Shown piece by piece: positions 43,432 to 51,878 of a stretch of DNA of 64,000 bases. A program made the translations under genes and the position numbers. The DNA is from Nocardia sp. NBC_00403 (GTDB taxonomy: Bacteria > Actinomycetota > Actinomycetes > Mycobacteriales > Mycobacteriaceae), in the NCBI RefSeq assembly GCF_036046055.1, contig NZ_CP107939.1, positions 4,402,001 to 4,466,000 on the forward strand. The letters run 5' to 3'. The notes beneath the pieces were generated by a model that saw only the letters and a program-made list of their open reading frames with translations, was not told the DNA's origin and made no database searches. Positions within the stretch are counted from its first letter, which is position 1; each line of letters opens with the position of its first letter.

Positions 43432-44972
43432 CCGGATTGGTGCTCGATCCCGTGGCCTGGGTCGGGAAGCTCTTCATGAGACCTGACCAGCGTGGTGATG
43501 TACTGCATGATGGGTCCGATCTGCAGGTGTGTCTGCGGTTGCAGTTCACCGGGTTCGGGTGGCACGTAGGGGTCGGGTGTGCCCGGCTTGATGGGCGGCT
43601 CGAGCACGAGCGACTTGAGGAATGCGCCGGCCCCGGCAGCGACCGGGTGTAGGACCCAGGCATGGGGGAAGTCGACCGGATGCTCCTCGCGTGGATCCCA
43701 CTCCAGGTTGTAGAGGATCGGCACGTTGGTCGGAGCCCAGGTGGAGTAGAAGTCGTCCTGCTGGAACAGGTGAACTTTCCATTGATGCCACTTTGCGGCC
43801 TGCAGCCGGTTGCCCTGCATGCACAGGACCATGTCGCGGCCCGAGTCCTCGTCCGTGCCCAGCAGGAAGCCCGACATGTCCATACCGTCGATCTGCCGGT
43901 CTCCCGGGACCGTGCCACCCGCGGCCGTCACCAGGGTGGTGAAGAAATCGACCTCGTGCACGAGTTCGTTGCTGCCCCGGCCTGCGGGCACCTTTCCAGG
44001 CCAGCGCACCAGGCACGGTGTCCGATTGGAGCCCTCGAGGGTGGTGAACAACCCACCCCGCCACGGCCCGGAGAATCCGTGCCACTGACCGCCTACCGGA
44101 TCCGGGTCGATCGCCGGGAGGTGGTTCGTGGTGTCGGCGCCGTTGTCGGAGGTCCAGACAACGATCGTGTTCTCGGCGATGCCCAGTTCGTCGAGCTTGT
44201 CGAGGATCGTGCCGGTGAAGGCATCGATCTGGGTGAGAATGTCGGCCCAGTTCCCTCGCTTGGTTGTGCCTGCATACTGCGGGTCCGGGATGGACGGATT
44301 GTGGACCTGTGTGTAGGGCAGGTAGACATAAAACGGCTTGTCCGTCTCCGTGGCGCGGGTCATGAAATCGCAGGCCCATTCGGTGATCTTCCGATCGAAT
44401 CCGGCCCGGAACTCGGCGTCGTAGTTCGAGATCTTCTCGGACTTCTCGCCTTTCCTGCGCGAGTAGATCGGCTGCGGTTCCAGAGGGATCTGCGTCGACC
44501 CCGCATATGGGGCGGCGGTCACCGCGCCATCGGGGAAGTAGGACTGCATGGTCCACAGCACTTCATCGGCCGTGCGCGGGCACCACACCGCCTCGTCGAA
44601 CCCGAAGTCGACCGGGCTGCGATGCTCGGGGTCACTGCCCAGGTGCCATTTGCCCCACATCCCCGTGGCGTACCCGGCGTCCGAGAGCGCCTGGGCGATC
44701 GTGATCTCCCACCGGGTCATCCCGTCAGGGCCGCCGGCGATGGGCACTGTCTGGGTGCCGGAACGGATCGCATGGCGGCCGGTCAGCAACGCCGAACGGC
44801 TCGGCGTGCATTGCGCCTCGACGTTGAAATTCAGCAGCTTGAGGCCCTCCTCGGCCAGGGCGTCGATCCGCGGTGTGGGTGCACCGCGCAGCACCCCGCC
44901 GCCATAGCATCCGAGCTCGCCCCACCCGAAGTTGTCCCAAAAGAAAAACACGATGTTCGGCTGCTCGTTCAT
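43428..44972 (-). CDS. Arylsulfatase-type sulfatase
   Basis: A 514-residue alkaline-phosphatase-superfamily sulfatase. The metal site starts NIVFFFWDNFGWGELGCYGG, and CTPSRSALLTGRH (about residues 56-68) is the formylglycine signature whose cysteine is converted to the catalytic aldehyde. MWGKWHLG and TSDNGAD supply the remaining active-site residues. No signal peptide is seen, so a cytoplasmic location is likely unless a non-classical route is used. It needs a formylglycine-generating enzyme, not present in the window. It heads a coupled three-gene operon. Confidence 0.9.
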   Translation of the reverse strand: MNEQPNIVFFFWDNFGWGELGCYGGGVLRGAPTPRIDALAEEGLKLLNFNVEAQCTPSRSALLTGRHAIRSGTQTVPIAGGPDGMTRWEITIAQALSDAGYATGMWGKWHLGSDPEHRSPVDFGFDEAVWCPRTADEVLWTMQSYFPDGAVTAAPYAGSTQIPLEPQPIYSRRKGEKSEKISNYDAEFRAGFDRKITEWACDFMTRATETDKPFYVYLPYTQVHNPSIPDPQYAGTTKRGNWADILTQIDAFTGTILDKLDELGIAENTIVVWTSDNGADTTNHLPAIDPDPVGGQWHGFSGPWRGGLFTTLEGSNRTPCLVRWPGKVPAGRGSNELVHEVDFFTTLVTAAGGTVPGDRQIDGMDMSGFLLGTDEDSGRDMVLCMQGNRLQAAKWHQWKVHLFQQDDFYSTWAPTNVPILYNLEWDPREEHPVDFPHAWVLHPVAAGAGAFLKSLVLEPPIKPGTPDPYVPPEPGELQPQTHLQIGPIMQYITTLVRSHEELPDPGHGIEHQSG

Positions 44973-45307
44973 GCCTCACCTCGCCTGCGGTCGTGACATT
45001 CGCCGTCCGGTCGGAGCCGAGCACACGTCCTGTACCGGGAGTGACCATCCCCGAGGGTGTCGGGACCTTCCGGGCGGCTCAGAAGGGCCGACACAGAAAC
45101 GGTAATCGGTCGGACGCAGCCGGATCAGTAGTTTGGGAATGGATCGCCTGGCTGGCCCGCTGATGCGATCGAACCTGGGCCGCGCGGCGGCGGGCCCTGC
45201 TGATCTTCTCTGTCGGGGTTGTCTTCCCGGCCCGTACACGCCGCCCGTCTCGCGTTGCCGCTGGGCGCATTCGTCACCGTCGCCCCGGCGAGTCAATAGG
45301 TGTTGTG
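44973..45307. other. Intergenic region upstream of sulfatase
   Basis: A 335-base gap between the sulfatase start and the Nudix remnant. No gene is supported; translations of both strands are Arg/Pro-rich. It should contain the sulfatase promoter, but I cannot point to a clear motif. Confidence 0.4.
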
Positions 45308-45531
45308 TCAGGTCGCGAGGGTGATGGGTGCTTCGGGTGGCCCTGAGACCAGCAGGGCGGCCAGGAGAGAACGCAGATCGCCGGGCACCAGTCGGTCGCT
45401 GGTCGCGTTCAACTCGTCCTGTGTCCACCAGCGGTGGCCGGTGATCGAGGTGCGCTCGTCCTCGGTGAAACCAGCGGTGTCGATGTCGAAACTGCCGACC
45501 CGGGCGAGGAAATAGTGCTCCTGGCAGCCTG
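45308..45531 (-). pseudogene. Nudix hydrolase C-terminal fragment
   Basis: The frame reads CQEHYFLARVGSFDID, then TEDERTSITGHRWWTQDEL and ends RSLLAALLVSG...LAT before a stop. This is the C-terminal third of a Nudix hydrolase (the HYFLARV strand and WWTxDEL segment follow the Nudix box in intact proteins). The Nudix box itself and everything N-terminal are missing, and no plausible start codon precedes the fragment. Confidence 0.7.
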
Positions 45532-45572
45532 ACGTCGTTCAGCGACCGAGCACCATATCTGCGCCGAACGAC

Positions 45573-45866
45573 TCAGAACCAGTACGCCCTCATCGTCTCC
45601 AGGAATTCGGTCGTGATCGGGTACCTCGAGCGATCACCGATTACGCTGTCGATGCCGCACCGGGGGCACAGCGCAGTCTGCCCTTGCCCTGCATCCTCGT
45701 CGGTCCATTCCCGAATCTCCGTGGGCGGGAAGGTCGCGCAACAGTGGAAACAACCGCAGATGGTGCTCTCGTCGAGCTCGACGCGATGCAGACTGGAATG
45801 GCTGTGAGCTCCTCGAACATCAGTGGGCGCTGCCGTATCTCGGTGATGCGGATCGTGCCAGTCCAT
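45573..45866 (-). CDS. Zinc-ribbon cytoplasmic protein
   Basis: The conserved part reads STICGCFHCCATFPPTEI, then TALCPRCGIDSVIGD and ends EFLETMRAYWF. The CGCFHC and CPRCG cysteine pairs form a zinc ribbon. This matches a widespread bacterial family of small cytoplasmic zinc-ribbon proteins that end in AYWF. Function is unknown. An upstream in-frame GTG at 45884 is an alternative start; neither has a strong ribosome binding site. Confidence 0.75.
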   Translation of the reverse strand: MDWHDPHHRDTAAPTDVRGAHSHSSLHRVELDESTICGCFHCCATFPPTEIREWTDEDAGQGQTALCPRCGIDSVIGDRSRYPITTEFLETMRAYWF

Positions 45867-45985
45867 TGCCCGATCATGGCACACAACAACCGATCGAGCG
45901 CGTAGACAAAGCTGCCGACATCATGCACATGTCGCAGGATCCAGTGATACGGATAGGAACTCTCTCGAGCCTCGGGTTCGCCTGC

Positions 45986-46195
45986 TCATGGCGCTAGGTA
46001 GAGCTGTTCGCAGGGGAGGCGGGGTAGGCCGCTGCCGTCACCGGGGACCACGGAAACGTTGTCTATGTAGCGGTGGATCCGCTGGTCTTCGATCAGTCGA
46101 TACGCAGCATCCGGGTGTGCGGCGTAGTGCAGGATCACTCCTTGTAGGTCTATCCGCAGATGCACATCCGGTTCAGCGGGCCACGGCACGGTCAT
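45986..46195 (-). CDS. Small hypothetical protein (69 residues)
   Basis: The protein runs from MTVPWPAEPDVHLRIDLQG to LPCEQLYLAP, containing HYAAHPDAAYRLIEDQRIHRY. Its ATG overlaps the stop of the upstream 84-residue gene (ATGA). No family is recognised. It is part of a cluster of small minus-strand genes next to an XRE-DUF397 pair. Confidence 0.55.
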   Translation of the reverse strand: MTVPWPAEPDVHLRIDLQGVILHYAAHPDAAYRLIEDQRIHRYIDNVSVVPGDGSGLPRLPCEQLYLAP

Positions 46196-46446
46196 CGCAT
46201 CCGGTTTCGAAAGTACTCGCAGTTGTTGCGCGTCACGATGATTGCGGCAACCCTGGTGGAACACTCCAGTGGATCGCAGTACTGGTGGACGCTCAGCGCC
46301 TTCTCGGCATCGGCACGGCTCGACACCGGCCAAGGGGGGTTGTCGTGGCGCAGTTTGTCTTTCAGCGCAGACGGCCGGGCTCTGCTGTCGAACTCGGGAT
46401 GGTCCCCGCTGTCGTAGGGGAGAACAAGGAACAGGGTTGCGCTCAT
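46192..46446 (-). CDS. Small hypothetical protein (84 residues)
   Basis: Starts MSATLFLVLPYDSGDHPEF behind GGGAG, and contains KDKLRHDNPPWPVSSRADA and TRVAAIIVTRNNCEYFRNR. No TM or signal peptide is clear; the first segment is a beta strand. It is coupled to the 69-residue gene. A 17-codon frame immediately upstream (ending at its start, ATGA) may be a leader or a decayed remnant. Confidence 0.55.
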   Translation of the reverse strand: MSATLFLVLPYDSGDHPEFDSRARPSALKDKLRHDNPPWPVSSRADAEKALSVHQYCDPLECSTRVAAIIVTRNNCEYFRNRMR

Positions 46447-46529
46447 CGCATCTCCCGTGCTGCGCATTCGGCCAGCATGGTGAGAACGGTTGCCATGGTC
46501 GGCCGGAACAGATCCCTGATCGGCGTTGC

Positions 46530-46892
46530 CTAACCACGGACACCGTCTCCAGGCGACGGCAGGATGATCGGCCTGCCCGGTTCGACCAGCACCGAATCGG
46601 TGCGCCGCAACAGATCTCGCATTGCAGGGTCGTGTTCATCGATGGGATACGCGCCCGTCAAAATCGTCAGTCGCCGCACCGGATGCCAGATCGTCGGCCC
46701 ACTCATCCGCCAAGCAGCCAGCTCTTCCTGGACTCGGTAACCCCAATATTCAGCGAGCATGAGCGCGCGAAGTGTGCCGCCGATGGTGACGGCGAGTCTG
46801 CCGCGTTCATCGACGTGGCAGGGGAGTGCGCACGCGGTGCGGCAGTAGTGGCATCGGCCGAGGACTTCCTCGGCAATCGTGGGCGCGGGCAT
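46530..46892 (-). CDS. Hypothetical protein with N-terminal cysteine cluster
   Basis: A 120-residue protein. RCHYCRTACALPCH (about 13-26) holds four cysteines plus histidine and could bind zinc. The rest includes GTLRALMLAEYWGYRVQEEL and PGRPIILPSPGD. No family is recognised. It is divergent from the XRE-DUF5753 gene and is followed by the two small coupled genes, suggesting a small operon controlled by that regulator. Confidence 0.6.
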   Translation of the reverse strand: MPAPTIAEEVLGRCHYCRTACALPCHVDERGRLAVTIGGTLRALMLAEYWGYRVQEELAAWRMSGPTIWHPVRRLTILTGAYPIDEHDPAMRDLLRRTDSVLVEPGRPIILPSPGDGVRG

Positions 46893-47012
46893 CCTGACTC
46901 CTGGTCAGCTTGGTTAGCAAAGTAAGTAGCGTCCGGGGACGTGAGGAGGGGTAATCCGAAGATCCGGGCGCGTGATCAGTACACACCTACCGGCGGTGTT
47001 CCAATGGGTCAT

Positions 47013-47026
47013 TTTGGGATCCCAAA
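47013..47026. promoter_or_regulatory. Perfect 14-bp palindrome, candidate operator
   Basis: TTTGGGATCCCAAA is exactly self-complementary. It lies about 90 bases upstream of the XRE-DUF5753 start, in the divergent region with the cysteine-cluster gene, a position suiting binding by the regulator itself. Confidence 0.5.
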
Positions 47027-47117
47027 CGATCTAGGCGAAAAGCCCAGCGGCGATCCCGATGCGGATGCCAGAATCTTCCCAACATGGGACGCGCGGACAT
47101 CTCAGGACGGAACGTCA

Positions 47118-48008
47118 ATGCCGGACAACGCAAGCAGCACACTCCCACGACGTCAACTCGGCCGCTATCTCAAGGAAGGCCGCGATGCGATGGGCATGAC
47201 CTTGGAAGACGCTGCCCAGCTCATGCAGTGGGGAAAGAGCACGCTACAGCGTCTAGAGCGTGGACAATCGGACCGCGTACGAGACGTTGATGTCCGCGAA
47301 TTGTGCCGCATTTACGGTTTGGACGACGACCGCACTGCCGCTCTCGTGGGACTCGCGCGGCAGGCCGCCGTGAAGTCGTGGTGGCATGAGTTCGGTGATG
47401 TCATCCCGGCGAATTTCAGCATCTACGTTGGCCTGGAAGCATCCGCGCATAGATTGACCACGTACCAGCCCGACCTCGTACCCGGTCTACTCCAAACTGC
47501 GGACTACACAGAGGTGCTCGCTCGGGCAGCAAATCCAGACGATACGGACTCGGAGCTGGACAGCCGCGTTCGGCTCAAACTTCAACGCCAAGCGCTCATC
47601 ACGCGGGGCACCAAGCCGGTTCGGTTGGAAGTGATCCTTCACGAGAGTGTCTTGCGTCGAGTAATCGGAAGTCCGAAGATCATGGCGAAGCAACTTCGAC
47701 ACCTCGCAGACGCGGGCACTCGCCCGAACGTATGCGTGCGAGTTCTGCCCTTCGCTGCCGGTATGCCGACGGGCGACCAGATCGGCCCGTTCGTAGTCCT
47801 CGACTTCGGTGTCGACAGCCAGGGCAAATCAGTTGAGCCGACGATCGTGTACGCCGAGAATTACACCGGAGACATGTATTCGGAGAAGGTAGGTACCGTT
47901 CAGCGGTACGTACAGGCGTACGACATCTTCCAACGCACATCGTTGGATGAGAGCAGTAGCAGGATCCTGCTAAGGGATGCAGCAAGGGAGCATGAGCGTG
48001 AACGCTGA
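47118..48008 (+). CDS. XRE regulator with DUF5753 domain, WhiJ-like
   Basis: A 296-residue protein. The helix-turn-helix (about 12-65, RQLGRYLKEGRDAMGMTLEDAA, WGKSTLQRLERGQ) is followed by the DUF5753 domain (about 95-280: VGLEASAHRLTTYQPDLVPGLLQTADY, RLEVILHESVLRRVIG, CVRVLPFAAGMP). This is the regulator type of WhiJ-like loci in Streptomyces, usually paired with a small DUF397 protein. Its stop overlaps the DUF397 gene by 17 bases. The ATG chosen begins just before the helix-turn-helix; an in-frame GTG at 46941 would add 59 residues. Confidence 0.88.
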   Translation: MPDNASSTLPRRQLGRYLKEGRDAMGMTLEDAAQLMQWGKSTLQRLERGQSDRVRDVDVRELCRIYGLDDDRTAALVGLARQAAVKSWWHEFGDVIPANFSIYVGLEASAHRLTTYQPDLVPGLLQTADYTEVLARAANPDDTDSELDSRVRLKLQRQALITRGTKPVRLEVILHESVLRRVIGSPKIMAKQLRHLADAGTRPNVCVRVLPFAAGMPTGDQIGPFVVLDFGVDSQGKSVEPTIVYAENYTGDMYSEKVGTVQRYVQAYDIFQRTSLDESSSRILLRDAAREHERER

Positions 48009-48204
48009 CCTGTCCGGAGCCCGCTGGTTCAAGAGCAGCCGCAGCGGCGGCAGTAAGGAATGCGTGGAGATCGCGCACCTCAACGGTGGCATGGTGGGTG
48101 TTCGTGACTCCAAGAATCCGACCGGTCCGGCGCTGGTGTTCACTCCTGGGGAGTGGGACGCTTTCATGGCTGGGGTGCATGACGGGGAGTTCGACCACCC
48201 GTAG
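47992..48204 (+). CDS. DUF397 protein
   Basis: A 70-residue member of the DUF397 family: ARWFKSSRSGGSKECVEIA, GGMVGVRDSKNPTGPALVF and FTPGEWDAFMAG. DUF397 proteins are partners of XRE-DUF5753 regulators in WhiJ-type loci and may modulate their DNA binding. GGGAG lies directly upstream; a GTG two codons later is an alternative start. It overlaps the regulator gene and ends at a clear terminator. Confidence 0.9.
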   Translation: MSVNADLSGARWFKSSRSGGSKECVEIAHLNGGMVGVRDSKNPTGPALVFTPGEWDAFMAGVHDGEFDHP

Positions 48205-48213
48205 TCACATGGG

Positions 48214-48249
48214 AGCCCGTATCTTTGATGTTCGAATGAGATACGGGCT
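48214..48249. terminator. Terminator after the DUF397 gene
   Basis: AGCCCGTATCT (48214-48224) and AGATACGGGCT (48239-48249) form a perfect 11-bp stem with a 14-base loop, followed by TTCC. It begins ten bases after the DUF397 stop and lies 59 bases before the convergent P450 stop, so it may serve both directions. Confidence 0.65.
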
Positions 48250-48307
48250 TTCCGCTGTTCGGGGTGAGTGGTGGTAGATGGGATCCCTGAGGCGCTGAGC
48301 TCGAGGG

Positions 48308-49534
48308 TTACTCGAATCTGACTTCCCAGCGTTTGATCCCATTGAGCCAACCCGAGCGCAGGAGCTCGGGCTCGGAGACCTGGGTGATGTCGGGAATGGC
48401 GTCGGCGATGGCGTTGAACATCAGGTCGATCTCGAGGCGTGCCAAGTTTGCGCCGAGGCAGTAGTGGGTGCCCGCGCCGCCGAAACCGACGTGTGGGTTG
48501 GGGTCGCGCAGTATGTTGAAGGTGAAGGGGTCGTCGAAGGCTGTTTCGTCGAAATTGGCTGAACTGTAGAACATTCCGACTCGCTGGCCCTTTTTGATCG
48601 CTTGGCCGCCGAGTTCGACGTCGCGGGTCGCGGTGCGCTGGAAGGCGGCGACGGGGGTGGCCCAGCGCACGATCTCGTCGGGTGCGGTGCGCGGGCGGCG
48701 TTCACGGTAGAGCTGCCATTGGTCGGGGTGGTCGACGAAGGCTTTCATGCCGTGGGTGATGGAATTGCGGGTGGTTTCGTTGCCTGCCACCGAGAGCAGG
48801 ATGACGAAGAAGGCGAATTCTTCCGAGCTGAGATGCTCGCCGTCGATGTCGGCGTGCACCAGTGTGGTGACGATGTCCTCGGCCGGGCATTTGCGCCGCT
48901 CCTCGGCCAAATTCCAGGCGTAGCCGGTCAATTCGAGCTGTGCGGTGGCCGCGTCGCCCGCGAATTCCGGATCATCGGCTCCGATCATCTGATTCGACCA
49001 GTGGAACAGTTTCTTACGGTCCTGCTGGGGGACTCCGAGTAGCTCGGCGATGGCTTGCAGTGGCAGCTCGGAGGCGACCAGTTCGACGAAATCTCCGCTT
49101 CCGATGTGTTTGGCATCGGCGACGATGGCGGCGGCCCGCTCGGTGAGTGCGCGCCGCAGGCTCTCCACCGCACGCGGCGTGAATCCCTTCGAGACGATGC
49201 GGCGGCTCTTGGTGTGCGCGGGCGGGTCCATATTGAGCATGATCACCTGCTGCACCTCGATCTGTTCGCGGGTGATCTGCGGCTGATACCGGATGATCGC
49301 GGTGTTCTCGGTGGAGGAGAAGATTTCCGGGCGCCGCGAAATTTCTTTGATGTCTTCGAGCTTGGTGACCACCCAGTAGCCGCCGTCATCGAACCCGCTC
49401 ACACCGTGAGGCTGCGCGTTCCACCAGACGGGCGCGGTGCGCCGCAGTTCCGCGAACTCCTCGACCGGTCGGCCTTTTGCCCACAGGTCGGGGTCGGTGA
49501 AATCGAACCCGGCGGGTATCGACGGTGTGGCCAT
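48308..49534 (-). CDS. Cytochrome P450, CYP125-like
   Basis: A 408-residue P450. The N terminus (PAGFDFTDPDLW, VWWNAQPHGVSGFDDGGYW) and the I-helix SVAGNETTRNSI match the CYP125/steroid group. K-helix DEIVRW supplies ExxR, and the haem loop is FGGAGTHYCLGANLARLE with cysteine. CYP125 enzymes oxidise the terminal C26 of cholesterol side chains in mycobacteria and rhodococci. No sterol-degradation genes are nearby, so the substrate could be another steroid or branched lipid. A GTG-like start four codons upstream is possible. It is 36 bases from the AraC gene end, same strand. Confidence 0.86.
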   Translation of the reverse strand: MATPSIPAGFDFTDPDLWAKGRPVEEFAELRRTAPVWWNAQPHGVSGFDDGGYWVVTKLEDIKEISRRPEIFSSTENTAIIRYQPQITREQIEVQQVIMLNMDPPAHTKSRRIVSKGFTPRAVESLRRALTERAAAIVADAKHIGSGDFVELVASELPLQAIAELLGVPQQDRKKLFHWSNQMIGADDPEFAGDAATAQLELTGYAWNLAEERRKCPAEDIVTTLVHADIDGEHLSSEEFAFFVILLSVAGNETTRNSITHGMKAFVDHPDQWQLYRERRPRTAPDEIVRWATPVAAFQRTATRDVELGGQAIKKGQRVGMFYSSANFDETAFDDPFTFNILRDPNPHVGFGGAGTHYCLGANLARLEIDLMFNAIADAIPDITQVSEPELLRSGWLNGIKRWEVRFE

Positions 49535-49570
49535 GGCCACCTCCAACTGAAACGTGTTCTAAACCACTAT

Positions 49571-50563
49571 TCAAACACGGGAGAGGGTCGTGGCGGGGCG
49601 GTTCGGGATGGTGGCGCGGTACCTGCCCGGCGGTGTGCCGATCTCTCGTGCGAAGGCCTTGCGAAATGCGACTTCGGAGTCGTATCCGAGTTGGCGCGCG
49701 ATGACTGCGACTTCTTGACCGCTGGCGAGAAGTCGGGTCGCGTACTGCATGCGCCACCGGGTGAGGTATCGAATTGGTGGCTCGCCGACGAGGTCGGTGA
49801 AGCGAGCGGAAAACGTCGAACGAGACAGGGACACTGCGCCGGCCAGTTCATTAACGTTCCAGCGGCGTTCGGGATCCTGGTGGATCAGGCCGAGAGCGCG
49901 GCCGATCGTAGGGTCCGCAAGCGCGCGAAGCCACCCATGAGCCTGCTGCGGTTGGTGCTCCAACCATCCTCTGATGACCTGAATGAAGAGGATCTCGGTG
50001 AGCCGTCGTAGCACCGCCTGTGCTCCGGGTCGCGGCGCTGCGGATTCCGTGGCGATCAAGGCCACGATGTCGCCGAAGTCGGGTGACGCGTGGCCGTACG
50101 CCGCTGGGATATGGATCAGCCGCGGCAGCGACAATAAGAGCGGCCGGTGGTGCTCATGGTCGAGCCGGAACGCTCCACACAACATGACCGTTGCGGAACC
50201 GCCGCTGCCGAACGGGAAGATCTGATGCTCGCGACTCGGCTCGTACTCCAACGAGACCTGCTGTATCAGCGGTGAACCGGGATCGTCGCAGATCGTATGC
50301 GCGTCTCCGTACGGAAAGACGACGACGTCACCAGCGGCGACGGGTACCGATGCCACCCCATTCTCCTGAGCCGCATCCGGCACCATCAGGTGACCACCCC
50401 CGGAGCCGATGATGTGGAAGGTGCTGTCCGGGCTCGGCGTGAAGTCGAACCGCCATGGCGGCGTGATCTCGGTGCGTGAGTACAGCCATGCCCGCAGCCG
50501 CAAGGAGACCAGTACGTCTGTCAACACATCGATGCCCGCCCCAGCGGTCGGATTATCAGGCAT
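49571..50563 (-). CDS. AraC-family regulator with cupin-type sensor domain
   Basis: A 330-residue regulator. The N-terminal cupin (about 10-190) includes FHIIGSGGGHLMVP and DVVVFPYGDAHTI. The AraC DNA-binding domain (about 225-320) has RRWNVNELAGAVSLSRSTFSARF and the second motif VIARQLGYDSEVAFRKAFAREIG with PGRYR. This matches the Cupin_6/AraC type that controls adjacent oxidoreductase genes. The divergent 50619 gene starts 55 bases from its ATG and is the likely target; the P450 lies downstream. Earlier in-frame ATGs exist. Confidence 0.88.
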   Translation of the reverse strand: MPDNPTAGAGIDVLTDVLVSLRLRAWLYSRTEITPPWRFDFTPSPDSTFHIIGSGGGHLMVPDAAQENGVASVPVAAGDVVVFPYGDAHTICDDPGSPLIQQVSLEYEPSREHQIFPFGSGGSATVMLCGAFRLDHEHHRPLLLSLPRLIHIPAAYGHASPDFGDIVALIATESAAPRPGAQAVLRRLTEILFIQVIRGWLEHQPQQAHGWLRALADPTIGRALGLIHQDPERRWNVNELAGAVSLSRSTFSARFTDLVGEPPIRYLTRWRMQYATRLLASGQEVAVIARQLGYDSEVAFRKAFAREIGTPPGRYRATIPNRPATTLSRV

Positions 50564-50618
50564 GAAATCAAGACTATATGACATAGAAACGCCGAGCATG
50601 GCTGGTTAGCGTGAATCC

Positions 50619-51353
50619 ATGCATCCTCTGACTCTTCATCTCACACGCGGCGTTGCCGCCTCGACCCTGGACGATGCCCGTGCGCTGCACAATTCGTTCA
50701 CCGGCGACGGCCCGCAGCCCGGGAGCGAAATCGCCCGTGCCCTCGGCGACCTGAGCCACAACGTCTACACGCCGGCCAAAGGCATCGAAGGCGCATTGGC
50801 CGCCGGCCCCGGCGAGTTGCTATTCGTCGATTACTGGGCCGATGCCAACGGTATGGAGACCTTCTTCGCCAACCCTTTCGCGCAGGAGGCGGGGGACCGG
50901 CTGTACGCCTCCCGCGACGAATCGGAATGGGATTGCGCGCCAGCTGGATTCGGCTTCAACCTGCCGGTCCCGTTCGGCATGGCACCGCAGTTCATCGGGA
51001 TGATGCGGGCTCCCGTCCGGTCTGCCGACGAGACCATCGCCGCCGTGGGCAAGCTCGTATCGGCGGGACTCTCAACCGCACGTCGTCGCGGGCAGATCTC
51101 TCACGCGCTGTTCATTCGTCACGCCGATAGGGCCACCCAACGCCCAGCGGCCAACATCCGCAGGATCCGCGGCGAGACATATGCCCAACCGGCCCCAGCG
51201 ACAGAGATCCTGGCCCTCGACTGGTGGTCGACCCTCGACGGGTTGCAGGAACACTACAACGACGCCGCAGTGATAGGCAGCCTCAACGATGCCGTTGCGG
51301 GGCCACCCGAGACAGTCGTGTGGCAGCAGGAAGCAGGATTTTCCGAATGGTGA
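50619..51353 (+). CDS. Hypothetical protein divergent from AraC regulator
   Basis: A 244-residue cytosolic protein with no clear family assignment. It contains ARALHNSFTGDG, PGELLFVDYWADANGMETFFANPFAQ and ILALDWWSTLDGLQEHYND; the two DYW/DWW segments resemble each other and suggest a duplicated ferredoxin-like (dimeric alpha-beta barrel) fold, as in monooxygenase-like proteins. The position opposite an AraC-cupin regulator suggests it is controlled by it. Its 3' end lies against a DsbA fragment. Confidence 0.65.
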   Translation: MHPLTLHLTRGVAASTLDDARALHNSFTGDGPQPGSEIARALGDLSHNVYTPAKGIEGALAAGPGELLFVDYWADANGMETFFANPFAQEAGDRLYASRDESEWDCAPAGFGFNLPVPFGMAPQFIGMMRAPVRSADETIAAVGKLVSAGLSTARRRGQISHALFIRHADRATQRPAANIRRIRGETYAQPAPATEILALDWWSTLDGLQEHYNDAAVIGSLNDAVAGPPETVVWQQEAGFSEW

Positions 51354-51366
51354 GACCCCGGCTGTC

Positions 51367-51620
51367 CTCTTCGGTGCGGTGTCGTAAACGGCCTTGCGGA
51401 ATTGTCCGAACCGACCCTGCTGTTCGGCCGCCCGTGCGACATCCTCGGACTCGTTGCCGAAGATCGGAAATTTGCGCCTCTCGATCGACAGCACACCGCT
51501 GTCGATATATTTCTGGATCAGCACGGGTTCAGTGTTCTCGGTGAACAGGCGGCTATACGAGCATTGGAAGTCGGAGTACTCGATGGTCACCACGGGCGCC
51601 TTCGCCGACCCCTGTGTTCC
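51367..51620 (-). pseudogene. DsbA-like thioredoxin-fold fragment
   Basis: The frame reads GSAKAPVVTIEYSDFQCSYSRLF, then EPVLIQKYIDSGVLSIE, RKFPIFGNES and FRKAVYDTAPKR, which is the N-terminal half of a BdbD/DsbA protein (split here). The redox site reads CSYS instead of CPYC, so the second cysteine is lost. After APKR the family sequence ends abruptly against the neighbouring gene's 3' end. No signal peptide precedes it. Dead fragment. Confidence 0.7.
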
Positions 51621-51878
51621 GAATCCGCAGCACCATTCCTGACAGACGAGAGGGCCCGCGGCGCGCTCCCGGGCGAGTGGACGTCAAGGGTGCTTCCGGT
51701 ACTCCAATGAAGTCGTGTCCGCGCAGGTGAGGACGAGTAGGGCACTACCCGTGTTATTGCGCGGGCGCGGTCATACCTTCGGTGGGTAGCGGGTGACATC
51801 CCAGCGGCGGTGAGCGATGGGCAGCGCAATCGTCGCAGGGAGGGACGCTCGTCCCATCACAGGAGAAAGGTTGCGACG
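51621..51878. other. Leader region of the hydrolase trio
   Basis: About 260 bases between the DsbA fragment and the first trio gene. No gene is supported. The strong ribosome binding site AGGAGAAAGG precedes 51879. Confidence 0.4.

Noticed and set aside
46447..46500. 17-codon frame overlapping the start of the 84-residue gene
   Set aside because: Too short and without its own ribosome binding site; mentioned only as a possible leader.
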